Assembly: GCF_042434915.1 (NCBI RefSeq)
Contig: NZ_CP170198.1
Location: forward strand, 2,046,001 to 2,110,000
From: Aquimarina sp042434915
GTDB lineage: Bacteria > Bacteroidota > Bacteroidia > Flavobacteriales > Flavobacteriaceae
Direction: 5' to 3'
Length of the DNA stretch: 64,000 nucleotides
Below are positions 54,250 to 63,074 of the stretch, piece by piece. Position numbers and translations under genes: made by a program. Position 1 is the first letter of the stretch. Each line of letters begins with the position of its first letter. The notes beneath the pieces are model-generated. The model saw only the letters and a list, made by a program, of their open reading frames with translations. It did not search any database and was not told where the DNA came from.

Positions 54250-57231
54250 ATGAAAAAATTTACAACAACCTTCATCCTTTTGCTCTGGCTTTTTTTTGGT
54301 TATAGTCAAGATTACTTTCCTGTCAATGATGGCGTAAAAACTAAAAACAAAACCATTACAGTATTTACCAATGCTACAATCCATGTGGATGCCAAAAAAA
54401 TCATTACAGATGGGATGATAATGATTCAAAATAATAAAATAATTGGTGTAGGTAAAAACTTAACACCTCCAAAAAACAGTCATACAATAAATCTAGAAGG
54501 GAAACATGTATATCCATCTTTCATAGATCCCTATACGAGTTTTGGTGTTACTCTTCCCACATCCAAAAGCAACGGAAGACGTAATAATGATCCGCAGTAT
54601 GGTCCATCTCGCGAAGGATATTATTGGAATGATCATATTCGACCAGAAACCAATGTATTAACCTCTTTCAAATATGATGATAAAAATGCAAAAACTTATC
54701 TCGATCAGGGATTTGGGGTGGTGCAAACGCATTTTGCAGATGGCATTGCTAGAGGCACAGGTATGCTTATTGCCTTATCCAATACAGCAAATAATAATAC
54801 ACGCCTTTTAGATCAATCCTCTGCTCAATTCTTTTCTTTTGAAAAAAGTAAAGCCAGTAATCAAGCGTATCCTACTTCTTTAATGGGCGCCATGGCTCTA
54901 TTACGTCAAATGTACTTGGACGCAGATTGGTATGTCAAAGGAAACACCACCTCAACCGATCTTTCGCTAGAAGCCTTACAGGCAAACAAAAACTTACCAC
55001 AAATATTTGATGCTGGAAGTAGAATTAATAGCATACGAGCCGATAAAGTCGGAGATCAGTTTGGCATTCAATATACTTTATTGGGTGGCGGTGATGAATA
55101 TGAAAGAATCAACGAAGTAAAAAATACTAATGCAACCTATATCATACCTATTAATTTTCCAGATGCTTACGATACTTCTGACCCTTATTTATCTTCTTTA
55201 CTAAGTTTGGGAGCTATGCGTTATTGGAACCAAGCACCAACAAATCCAAGTGTCCTAGCCAAAAACAATATTCCATTTTCGATAACAACTCACAAATTGA
55301 AGAAGATCGACTCCTTCAAAGATCATATTTTAAAAGCTATCGAAAACGGCTTACATCCAAATGATGCTCTCGCTGCTTTGACTACTGTACCTGCAAAAAT
55401 TATAGGAAAAGAAAATCTTTTAGGAGTTTTGAAAAAGGATGCATATGCCAATTTTTTGATAACTAACGGTGAGCTTTTCTCAAAGGAAACTATAATTTAC
55501 GAAAATTGGGTATTGGGTAAAAAATATAGTGTGAATCCTATGGATGTACAAGATCTAACTGGTCACTATACTTTAACAATAAACTCAAAACAATATTCGG
55601 TTCATCTAACGGGCAAACCAGCTAAGCCAAAGGCTGAAATTAAACTCGACACATTGAATATCAAAAATAGTACAACCTATAAAGATAAGTGGCTAACACT
55701 TGTTCTGGCTGAAGATAATAAGACCAAACCCAGTTTTATAACACTTACGACTAGAATTAACGAACAAGGAATTTTTGAAAATAAAAAAGCTATATTGTCT
55801 GATGGTAGTATAACCACATTCAAATTAATTAAAAATGACGGAGTATCGGATCCTAAAAAAGAAGATGATACAAAGTCAAAAAACATCCCTTATATAGCTC
55901 CTGTATCCTATCCTAATATAGCTTTTGGGAATACAACCTTACCAAAACAGCAAACTTTACTCATTACAAACGCAACGGTTTGGACAAACGAAGCCGATGC
56001 TATTCTTGAAAATACCGATGTATTAATAAAAGATGGAAAAATTGCTTCAATAGGAAAAAATATAAAAGCTTCCAATGCTCTGATCATCGATGGCACAAAT
56101 AAACATTTAACAACGGGTATTATTGATGAACATAGTCATATTGCTGCTGCTGCTATTAATGAAGCTGGACATAACTCATCTGCTGAAGTTACTATCGAAG
56201 ATGTTGTACAGCCCGATGACATTGATATCTATCGTAATTTGGCTGGCGGTGTTACGTCAATTCAAATTTTACATGGTTCTGCTAACCCTATAGGTGGACG
56301 TTCTGCTATTATCAAATTAAAATGGGGGGAAACGGCAAAAAATATGATTTATGATGCCTCACCAAAATTCATAAAATTTGCATTAGGAGAAAATGTCAAG
56401 CAAAGTAATTGGGGAAGCCGTAGTCGTTTTCCACAATCGAGAATGGGTGTTGAACAGGTGTATATGGATTATTTTTCAAGAGCTCAGCAATATGACTCAA
56501 AGAAAAAATCAGGACTACCTTATCGCAAAGATATTGAAATGGAAACATTGGCAGAAATATTGAACGGTGAACGTTTTATTAGCTGTCATTCATATGTACA
56601 AAGTGAAATCAATATGCTTATGAAGGTAGCAGAGAAGTTTAATTTTAGAATAAACACCTTTACACATATTTTAGAAGGCTATAAGGTCGCCGATAAAATG
56701 GCAGCACACGGCGTGGGTGGATCAACATTCTCTGACTGGTGGGCTTACAAATACGAAGTAAATGATGCAATCCCTTACAATGCTGCGATTATGCATAATC
56801 AAGGTGTTACAGTTGCTATCAATAGTGATGATGCAGAAATGTCTAGAAGGTTAAATCAAGAAGCTGCAAAATCTGTGAAGTATGGCGGCATTAGCGAAGA
56901 AGATGCTTGGAAATTCGTAACCTTGAATCCTGCCAAACTTTTACATATTGATGATCGAGTTGGGAGTATCAAAGTAGGTAAAGATGCAGATCTCGTGTTA
57001 TGGACAGATCATCCGTTATCTATCTATACTAAAGCAGAAAAAACTATTATTGAAGGTGCTATTTATTTTGATCTCCAAAAAGATAAAGAACAAAGAATTC
57101 AAATTGCTGCAGAAAAAAATAAACTTGCAGCTCTTATGCTCGAAGCCAAAAATAAAGGCTTCAAAACCCAAACAGCAAAGAAAAAAGAAAAACAACGTTT
57201 AGAATGTGAAACTCTAGAAACAATTAAGTAA
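54250..57231 (+). CDS. double amidohydrolase-fold exported protein, only the C-terminal half keeps metal ligands
   Basis: 993 residues with a signal peptide (to about residue 20). Two amidohydrolase halves are visible. The first (about 30-430) reads YPSFIDPYTSFGVTLP where active members have DxHxH, so its metal site is lost. The second (about 570-970) has TGIIDEHSHIAAA, FISCHSYVQSEI, NTFTHILEGYKVA and VAINSDDAEMSRRLNQEA, keeping the metal His and Asp, and ends with KVGKDADLVLWTDHPL. It may act as an imidazolonepropionase-like or peptidase-like hydrolase in the periplasm. A second, shorter amidohydrolase-like gene follows. Confidence 0.88.
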   Translation: MKKFTTTFILLLWLFFGYSQDYFPVNDGVKTKNKTITVFTNATIHVDAKKIITDGMIMIQNNKIIGVGKNLTPPKNSHTINLEGKHVYPSFIDPYTSFGVTLPTSKSNGRRNNDPQYGPSREGYYWNDHIRPETNVLTSFKYDDKNAKTYLDQGFGVVQTHFADGIARGTGMLIALSNTANNNTRLLDQSSAQFFSFEKSKASNQAYPTSLMGAMALLRQMYLDADWYVKGNTTSTDLSLEALQANKNLPQIFDAGSRINSIRADKVGDQFGIQYTLLGGGDEYERINEVKNTNATYIIPINFPDAYDTSDPYLSSLLSLGAMRYWNQAPTNPSVLAKNNIPFSITTHKLKKIDSFKDHILKAIENGLHPNDALAALTTVPAKIIGKENLLGVLKKDAYANFLITNGELFSKETIIYENWVLGKKYSVNPMDVQDLTGHYTLTINSKQYSVHLTGKPAKPKAEIKLDTLNIKNSTTYKDKWLTLVLAEDNKTKPSFITLTTRINEQGIFENKKAILSDGSITTFKLIKNDGVSDPKKEDDTKSKNIPYIAPVSYPNIAFGNTTLPKQQTLLITNATVWTNEADAILENTDVLIKDGKIASIGKNIKASNALIIDGTNKHLTTGIIDEHSHIAAAAINEAGHNSSAEVTIEDVVQPDDIDIYRNLAGGVTSIQILHGSANPIGGRSAIIKLKWGETAKNMIYDASPKFIKFALGENVKQSNWGSRSRFPQSRMGVEQVYMDYFSRAQQYDSKKKSGLPYRKDIEMETLAEILNGERFISCHSYVQSEINMLMKVAEKFNFRINTFTHILEGYKVADKMAAHGVGGSTFSDWWAYKYEVNDAIPYNAAIMHNQGVTVAINSDDAEMSRRLNQEAAKSVKYGGISEEDAWKFVTLNPAKLLHIDDRVGSIKVGKDADLVLWTDHPLSIYTKAEKTIIEGAIYFDLQKDKEQRIQIAAEKNKLAALMLEAKNKGFKTQTAKKKEKQRLECETLETIK

Positions 57232-57276
57232 TTAGAGAATAGATTTAATCACACAGTAAAACTGTATAAACTAGAT

Positions 57277-57308
57277 TTGAGGCTTTGCAAACATTGTAGT
57301 TATATTTA
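57277..57308 (+). promoter_or_regulatory. possible promoter before the second amidohydrolase-like gene
   Basis: TTG at 57277-57279 and TATATTTA at 57301-57308 are 21 bp apart, close to the TTG-N19-TAnnTTTG promoter pattern, with one mismatch. The ATG is 37 bp further on. Confidence 0.3.
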
Positions 57309-57345
57309 AGTCATATACAGTTATTATAAACCTTACATACAAAAG

Positions 57346-58635
57346 ATGAAAGTAATTACATTATATATTGCATGTATCTTCCTAAGTTTTGGAGCACATG
57401 CGCAACAGACGCCAGCAAAGAAACAACTTAAACCCATCTCTATTCAAGGAGCTACCTTACATATAGGAAATGGGGAAATTATTGAAAATAGCTTAGTTGT
57501 TTTTGAAAATGGAAAAATCACATATGCTGGATCCAATGTACAAGATAACGTTATTGGATCTGTGATCGACGCTTCTAGTAAACATATTTACCCTGGCTTT
57601 ATCGCCCCTAATACAACCTTAGGACTGGTAGAGATTGGAGCCGTGAGAGCAACCGATGATATTAGTGAAATTGGAGAATACAATCCTCATATTCGCAGTT
57701 TAATTGCTTATAATGCAGAGAGTAAAATAGTAGAAAGCATGCGACCTAATGGTGTACTTGTAGCTCAAGTTACACCAAGAGGGGGTCGTATATCAGGTAC
57801 TTCGTCTATCGTACAACTTGACGCTTGGAACTGGGAAGATGCGGTACTTAAAAGCGATGACGCTATGCATATCAATTGGCCTGACTTATACACAAGAGGT
57901 CGTTGGTGGCTGGGAGAAGATCCAGGATATACACCTAATAAAAAATATCCTGAACAAGTGGCAGAACTCCAGATGTTTTTTAATCAAGCTAAGGCTTTAG
58001 AAAAAACTAAAACTTCTTCAGAACAGTTACCATATGAGGCCATGCAAGAAGTTTTTGAAAATAAACAGAAGGTTTTTATTCATGTTAATTACGAAAAAGG
58101 GATTCTAGAGGCTATTGCTTTTGCTAAAAAAAATAAAATTACATCATTGGTAATTGTTGGAGGTGATGAAGCTTATAAGGTAGGTAAGACACTAAAAGAT
58201 AATAACATACCTGTATTACTTGCACGAACACATTCACTTCCAAATAAAGAAGATGATGATTACGATTTACCATACAAAAACGCTAAACTTTTGGTAGATA
58301 TGGGTATTTTGGTTGGTTTACAGAATAGTGGGCAAATGGAACGAGCCAATGCTCGAAATTTACCATTTCAAGCAGGTACTGTAGCAGCACATGGATTAGA
58401 TAAAGAAAAAGCGCTCCAGCTTATTACTTACAACAATGCGGTTATATTAGGTATTGATGATCTAGTAGGAACCATCGCTGTGGGAAAAGATGCTACGTTA
58501 TTTATAAGTAAGGGAGATGCACTAGATATGCGCACCAATCAATTAGAAAAAGTTTTTATTCAAGGTAGAGATGTTAGTTTAGAAACTCATCAAACAACAT
58601 TATATAAACGCTATAGCAATAAATATGGTCAATAA
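57346..58635 (+). CDS. amidohydrolase-fold exported protein lacking metal ligands
   Basis: 429 residues; signal peptide to about residue 19 (AHAQ). The composite domain (ISIQGATLHIGNGEIIENSL, then HIYPGFIAPNTTLGLVEIGA) shows that the DxHxH motif is replaced, and the usual catalytic Asp region reads GLQNSGQMERANARNLPF. The closing AVGKDATLFISKGDALDM keeps the family fold. It is probably a non-catalytic partner or a binding protein related to the 993-residue neighbour, 114 bp upstream. Confidence 0.85.
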   Translation: MKVITLYIACIFLSFGAHAQQTPAKKQLKPISIQGATLHIGNGEIIENSLVVFENGKITYAGSNVQDNVIGSVIDASSKHIYPGFIAPNTTLGLVEIGAVRATDDISEIGEYNPHIRSLIAYNAESKIVESMRPNGVLVAQVTPRGGRISGTSSIVQLDAWNWEDAVLKSDDAMHINWPDLYTRGRWWLGEDPGYTPNKKYPEQVAELQMFFNQAKALEKTKTSSEQLPYEAMQEVFENKQKVFIHVNYEKGILEAIAFAKKNKITSLVIVGGDEAYKVGKTLKDNNIPVLLARTHSLPNKEDDDYDLPYKNAKLLVDMGILVGLQNSGQMERANARNLPFQAGTVAAHGLDKEKALQLITYNNAVILGIDDLVGTIAVGKDATLFISKGDALDMRTNQLEKVFIQGRDVSLETHQTTLYKRYSNKYGQ

Positions 58636-58651
58636 GAACTAAAATTTTCTA

Positions 58652-58693
58652 TTATAAAAAAGTGCTCTTTTGATTAAGAGCACTTTTTTATAA
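58652..58693. terminator. bidirectional terminator, 18-bp stem
   Basis: Bases 58652-58669 pair perfectly with 58676-58693 around a six-base loop. The stem carries AGTGCTCTT and flanking A/T runs that give U-tails on both strands, ending the amidohydrolase-like gene and the convergent aminotransferase gene. Confidence 0.9.
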
Positions 58694-58702
58694 TTGTTAG
58701 TA

Positions 58703-59827
58703 TCAACCATCATGTCTAAATTCTTTTATATCCTTCAGCGCATTTATCAGCTTATCTACATGCTGTATGGTACAACTCTCTCCCATGATGCCAATTCTCC
58801 AAATTTTTCCCGCAAAATTACCTAGCCCACCACCTACTTCAATATTGTAATTTTTCAGAAGTTTTGTTCGAAGCAGTGCTTCATCATTTCCTTTAGGTAA
58901 ATAAACCGCATTTAAGTTTGGTAATCTATATTTGTGATCCACCAAAAATTTAAATCCTAAAGCTTCTAACTTTTCCACTAAATACGCGTGTACCTTCTGG
59001 TGTCTTAGATATCGATTTTCTAATCCTTCTTCAAGAACGATACATAGTGCTTGATGCAATGCAAAAATTGAAGAAACTGGAGCTGTATGGTGGTACGCTC
59101 GTTTTGAGCCACTCCAATAATTCTTGACCAAATTAAGATCCATAAACCAGCTTTGAACAGGTGTTTTTCTTGCCTCTATCACCTTTACCGCTGCTTTGGA
59201 TAAACTAATTGGTGAAAGACCAGGAGGCGCACTCAAACATTTCTGTGTTCCTGTGTAGACAGCGTCGATTTTCCATTCGTCAACTTTTAACGGCATTCCA
59301 CAATAAGAAGTCACCGCATCAACTACTAATAATGCCCCTGCATCATGAACTAGCTCACTTATTCTCTCTAGGGGTTGTAAAACTCCTGTTGAAGTTTCTG
59401 CGTGGACTATAGCTAGTACTTTTGGTTTCTTACATACTTTTAAAATAGTTGCTACCTGTTCCTCGGTAATAATAGATCCCCACGGTGACTCTATAGTATG
59501 CACAATGGCACCACAGCGCTCTGTAATCGCTACCATCCTTTCTCCAAAAACACCATTCACACAAATAATTGCTTCATCACCGGGTTCAAGTAGATTGACA
59601 AGACATGTTTCCATACCTGCAGTACCAGGAGCTGAAACTACAAATGACAATTCATTTTGGGTCATAAAAGTTTGCTGAACCATTTGTTTTACCTCGTCCA
59701 TCAATACAACAAACTCTGGATCAAGATGACCTATCAAAGGCGTAGCCATAGCTTGTAGCACTTTAGGATGAACATCAGAAGGTCCTGGACCCATTAAAAT
59801 TCTGTTAGTAGTTTTGAGTTTGATCAT
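58703..59827 (-). CDS. class V aminotransferase, alanine-glyoxylate type
   Basis: 374 residues. The N-terminus RILMGPGPSDVHPKVLQAMA, SAPGTAGMETCLVNLLEPGD, VDAVTSYCGMPL and the PLP Lys motif YTGTQKCLSAPPGLSPISLS match alanine/serine-glyoxylate aminotransferases. The C-terminus GGGLGNFAGKIWRIGIMGES contains the phosphate-near Arg. It transfers the amino group between alanine (or serine) and glyoxylate/pyruvate; the exact donor cannot be settled by eye. The gene stands alone. Confidence 0.9.
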   Translation of the reverse strand: MIKLKTTNRILMGPGPSDVHPKVLQAMATPLIGHLDPEFVVLMDEVKQMVQQTFMTQNELSFVVSAPGTAGMETCLVNLLEPGDEAIICVNGVFGERMVAITERCGAIVHTIESPWGSIITEEQVATILKVCKKPKVLAIVHAETSTGVLQPLERISELVHDAGALLVVDAVTSYCGMPLKVDEWKIDAVYTGTQKCLSAPPGLSPISLSKAAVKVIEARKTPVQSWFMDLNLVKNYWSGSKRAYHHTAPVSSIFALHQALCIVLEEGLENRYLRHQKVHAYLVEKLEALGFKFLVDHKYRLPNLNAVYLPKGNDEALLRTKLLKNYNIEVGGGLGNFAGKIWRIGIMGESCTIQHVDKLINALKDIKEFRHDG

Positions 59828-59940
59828 TATAAAAACAAGCTTTCAAAGTAAATAATTAATAGTATAAACGTAGACTCTAAAATTAAAAAAATAAAATTTT
59901 AGTGTTTTACTAATTTTCACTAATTATATGTGTTTGTACT

Positions 59941-59961
59941 CATTCATTGAACGAATGAATG
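59941..59961. promoter_or_regulatory. 8-bp inverted repeat upstream of the aminotransferase
   Basis: CATTCATT (59941-59948) and AATGAATG (59954-59961) form a perfect inverted repeat around GAACG, about 115 bp upstream of the aminotransferase start. It could be an operator, but no regulator gene is nearby. Confidence 0.25.
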
Positions 59962-60059
59962 GATAGTGGCAAAAACATGGTCAGAAATTGTGGATTTCGT
60001 AAATCAATCCATAATTTTTACGAATAAAAAAATACCTGCATTTTTAAAAACCTGTCTTA

Positions 60060-61397
60060 TTATGTTTTTTGTTTCTTTTTCTTAGCGGCAGGAAATAGTA
60101 CATTGTTGAGAATTAACCGATAACCAGGAGAATTAGGATGCAATTCAAGTTCAGTCTTAGGATCCCCTACTCTGTGCTGATAATCTTCTGGATCATGTCC
60201 TCCATAAAAAGTAAAAAAACCTTTCCCTTTTATACCATGAATATACCTGGCTTCTCCATTTGCTTTGTTTTCGCCCAAGATCAAAACATTTGATTTAATT
60301 TCTTGAGGATCATAGGCTGTTGTTTGTCCCATAAAACCCTTTACCAACGCAGTATGATTTTGGCATAACATGGTAGGAATTGGATCCCATTTGGCAGAAA
60401 AGTCCATTAACGTAAAATAATCTGTAGTTTTGGATATTTGTCGTTTTCGAGTCATATCGATTGTTGAAAACTCGTAAACATTTGGGCTTCTTTCAAGAGT
60501 AAAATTAGTAAAGGCAAAAGTTTTTGAATAATCTATTTTTGATTGATATCCTGGATCACTGGGATCACCATCAAACATCGGCTCACAGATATCTACATTT
60601 TCTGCAGACAAAGCTATCTCAAAACTATCTGTAGCACTGCACATAGCAAACATAAAACCTCCTCCTACAATATAATCTCTAATTTTTAGAGCGACGGCTA
60701 GTTTTTCTTCAGAAACTTTACTGTACCCTAATGATTTGGCAAGAGCTTCTGCCTGTTTTTTCTCGTTGATATACCAAGGTGTAGCTCTATAGGTCGCATA
60801 AAACTTCCCATATTGACCCGTAAAATCTTCATGATGTAAATGTAACCAATCGTATAAAATCAGATTATCTTCTAACACTTCTTTATCGTAAATAGTTTCA
60901 TAAGGAATTTCTGCATAAGTCAAAACCATCGTTACGGCGTCGTCCCATGGTTGATTACCTTTTGGAGAATAAACTGCGATTTTGGGTGCTTTTTCTAAAA
61001 TGACGGCTTCCATATTTTGCGACGGACTACTAATCTCAGCTAAGATGGATTCAGTTTGGGCTTCACTTATTACTTCATAAGATACGCCACGTATAACACA
61101 CTCCTTTCTTATAAGCTCGGTATTAGGTAATAAAAAAGAACCTCCTCTGTAATTTAGCAACCACTTCACTTTTAAATCCTTACTCAATGACCAATAGGTT
61201 ACTCCATATGCCTTTAAATGGTTTTGCTGATCATCAGCATCCATGGGTAAAAGAATATACGAAGCATTTGTAACTTGAAAACATACAATTGCCATAAAAA
61301 GCAAAAGCCTATATCTTCTTTCACTTAAAAGAGAAAATATAGGCTTGCTTACATGATTTTTTATTTTAAAACGGAATATCATCATCATTAGATTCAT
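60060..61397 (-). CDS. exported protein, commonly mislabelled asparagine synthetase B
   Basis: 445 residues in the longest reading. The start is unclear: the first Met codons overlap dnaB, and the likely signal peptide (RRYRLLLFMAIVCFQVTNA) begins about 27 residues in. The mature part opens ASYILLPMDADDQQNHLKAYG and has LNYRGGSFLL, AVYSPKGNQPWDDAVTMVL, LHLHHEDFTGQYGKFYATYR, GGGFMFAMCSATDSFEIAL and GHDPEDYQHR. This is a Bacteroidota family whose database name is asparagine synthetase B, yet no Cys2 glutaminase or PP-loop synthetase motif is seen. Function unknown; a surface or periplasmic role is likely. Confidence 0.78.
   Translation of the reverse strand: MNLMMMIFRFKIKNHVSKPIFSLLSERRYRLLLFMAIVCFQVTNASYILLPMDADDQQNHLKAYGVTYWSLSKDLKVKWLLNYRGGSFLLPNTELIRKECVIRGVSYEVISEAQTESILAEISSPSQNMEAVILEKAPKIAVYSPKGNQPWDDAVTMVLTYAEIPYETIYDKEVLEDNLILYDWLHLHHEDFTGQYGKFYATYRATPWYINEKKQAEALAKSLGYSKVSEEKLAVALKIRDYIVGGGFMFAMCSATDSFEIALSAENVDICEPMFDGDPSDPGYQSKIDYSKTFAFTNFTLERSPNVYEFSTIDMTRKRQISKTTDYFTLMDFSAKWDPIPTMLCQNHTALVKGFMGQTTAYDPQEIKSNVLILGENKANGEARYIHGIKGKGFFTFYGGHDPEDYQHRVGDPKTELELHPNSPGYRLILNNVLFPAAKKKKQKT
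61305..61346 (-). terminator. terminator-like hairpin just after dnaB
   Basis: AAGCCTATAT (61305-61314) pairs with ATATAGGCTT (61337-61346), with inner pairs extending the stem. On the minus strand it is followed by a T-rich tail (TTTTGCTTTTT). It lies 20 bp after the dnaB stop, inside the apparent 5' coding part of the next gene. Confidence 0.5.
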
Positions 61398-62907
61398 TTA
61401 AACTACTCCCAAAAGCTTCCTCTGCACTCGGTAAATGACCTGTACTAAAAGGATCTTCTTCTTTGCCATCATTCATTTTTGAATGAAATTCAAAAGGAGT
61501 ACCAAAGTCATCTAAGTTATCAAATTTACCTAAATGACCTATAAATTTTAACCTAATGTTTTCAAGTCCACCATTACGGTGCTTTGCTACAATAAATTCG
61601 CCTTGTCCTTGAGTTGGAGAACGCTCCTCATCATCCCATTCGTCAATCTTATAATACTCTGGACGATAAATAAAGGATACAATATCTGCATCTTGCTCAA
61701 TAGCACCAGATTCTCTAAGGTCACTAAGTAGTGGTCTTTTGCTACCCCCACGAGTTTCTACTGCACGAGATAACTGCGATAACGCGATTACTGGTACATT
61801 TAATTCTTTTGCGAGTGCCTTTAAGTTACGTGAAATAGTAGAGATTTCTTGCTCACGGTTTCCATTTTTCCCAGTGCCACCAGCAGTCATTAATTGCAAA
61901 TAATCTATTACAATCATTCGTATACCATGTTGCGAACTTAATCTTCTTGCTTTTGCTCGCAAATCAAATATTGAAAGTGAAGGTGTGTCATCTATAAACA
62001 AAGGAGCTTTTTCCAAGTCCTTTACTTTTACATTGAGCTGCTCCCATTCGTGCTTTTCTAGTTTCCCAGTTCTCAATTTTTCTGAAGAAAGACCTGTTTC
62101 TGAAGAAATTAGTCGAGTAATTAATTGTACAGACGACATCTCTAAAGAAAAGAATGCAACAGGAATACCTTGTCCCACGGCTACATTACGCGCCATAGAA
62201 AGTGTTAAAGCCGTTTTACCCATACCAGGTCTTGCAGCTACAATGATTAAATCACTAGGTTGCCAACCAGAGGTTAAACGATCTAGCTTATCAAAGCCAG
62301 ATGGTACTCCGCTAAGCCCCTCTTTATTTGAGATTTCTTGAATTTTTTTCTTAGCCTGAATTACCAAGTTTTGAGCAGTTTCTGTAGAGCGTTTTATATT
62401 TCCCTGTGTAACTTCATATAATCTAGACTCTGCCATGTCCAGAAGATCAAAAACATCGGTAGACTCATCATACGACTCCTCGATTATTTCATTAGAAATT
62501 TTAATGAGACTACGTTGTATGTATTTTTGTAAAATTATTCTTGCATGAAATTCAATATGGGCAGATGAGGATACTTTTTGGGTCAATTGAACCAAATAAT
62601 AATCTCCGCCAGCTAAATCTAATTTTCCGTCTTTTTTTAATTGACTAGAAACCGTTAATAAGTCAATGGGTTCAGAGTTTTCAAAGAGTTTAAATATCGC
62701 TTCAAAAATATATTGATGTGCCTCGCGATAAAAAACATCGGGATTGAGTATATCAATAATTTCGTCTACCCCCTTCTTATCGATCATCATTGCTCCCAAG
62801 ACAACCTCCTCTAAATCAATTGCTTGTGGTGGTATTTTCCCCTTTTCAAGCGAAATTACGTTTCCCCTTCCGTAATTTTTTTGTTGGGCTTGTTGTACTT
62901 TTTCCAT
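61366..62907 (-). CDS. dnaB: replicative DNA helicase DnaB
   Basis: 513 residues from the ATG at 62907 (MEKVQQAQQKNYGRGN). The N-terminal domain has PPQAIDLEEVVLGAMMIDKK; the RecA-like motor has the Walker A VAARPGMGKTALTLSMA around residue 230, VAFFSLEMSSVQLITRLIS, Walker B MIVIDYLQLMTAGG, and SDLRESGAIEQDADIVSFIYRPEYY. No intein interrupts it. It unwinds DNA at the replication fork. A poorly supported longer start adds 11 residues and is not preferred. Confidence 0.97.
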   Translation of the reverse strand: MEKVQQAQQKNYGRGNVISLEKGKIPPQAIDLEEVVLGAMMIDKKGVDEIIDILNPDVFYREAHQYIFEAIFKLFENSEPIDLLTVSSQLKKDGKLDLAGGDYYLVQLTQKVSSSAHIEFHARIILQKYIQRSLIKISNEIIEESYDESTDVFDLLDMAESRLYEVTQGNIKRSTETAQNLVIQAKKKIQEISNKEGLSGVPSGFDKLDRLTSGWQPSDLIIVAARPGMGKTALTLSMARNVAVGQGIPVAFFSLEMSSVQLITRLISSETGLSSEKLRTGKLEKHEWEQLNVKVKDLEKAPLFIDDTPSLSIFDLRAKARRLSSQHGIRMIVIDYLQLMTAGGTGKNGNREQEISTISRNLKALAKELNVPVIALSQLSRAVETRGGSKRPLLSDLRESGAIEQDADIVSFIYRPEYYKIDEWDDEERSPTQGQGEFIVAKHRNGGLENIRLKFIGHLGKFDNLDDFGTPFEFHSKMNDGKEEDPFSTGHLPSAEEAFGSSLNESNDDDIPF

Positions 62908-63018
62908 AGCTACGAATGTAAACAAATTGTAAAGAGACAAGTCAAATACAGCATTGTGATTGTTAACTGTTCATAAACAATCGAACTGTTAATAACTTGT
63001 TTTTATTGTTAATAAGCA

Positions 63019-63050
63019 TAAAAAAATCTGAAGTTACAAACTTCAGATTT
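63019..63050 (-). terminator. terminator of accA
   Basis: AAATCTGAAGTT (63024-63035) pairs perfectly with AACTTCAGATTT (63039-63050) around a three-base loop, with a U-run on the minus strand (A-run 63019-63023). It lies 25 bp past the accA stop. Confidence 0.85.
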
Positions 63051-63074
63051 AGTTAGTAAGTGATTTTTTAGGAC

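Noticed and set aside
60060..61397. asparagine synthetase B as product name
   Set aside because: No N-terminal Cys glutaminase site and no synthetase P-loop; it is an exported protein of a different family.
61985..62341. 118-codon plus-strand frame opposite dnaB
   Set aside because: Overlaps the conserved helicase motor region; Ser/Pro-rich antisense shadow.
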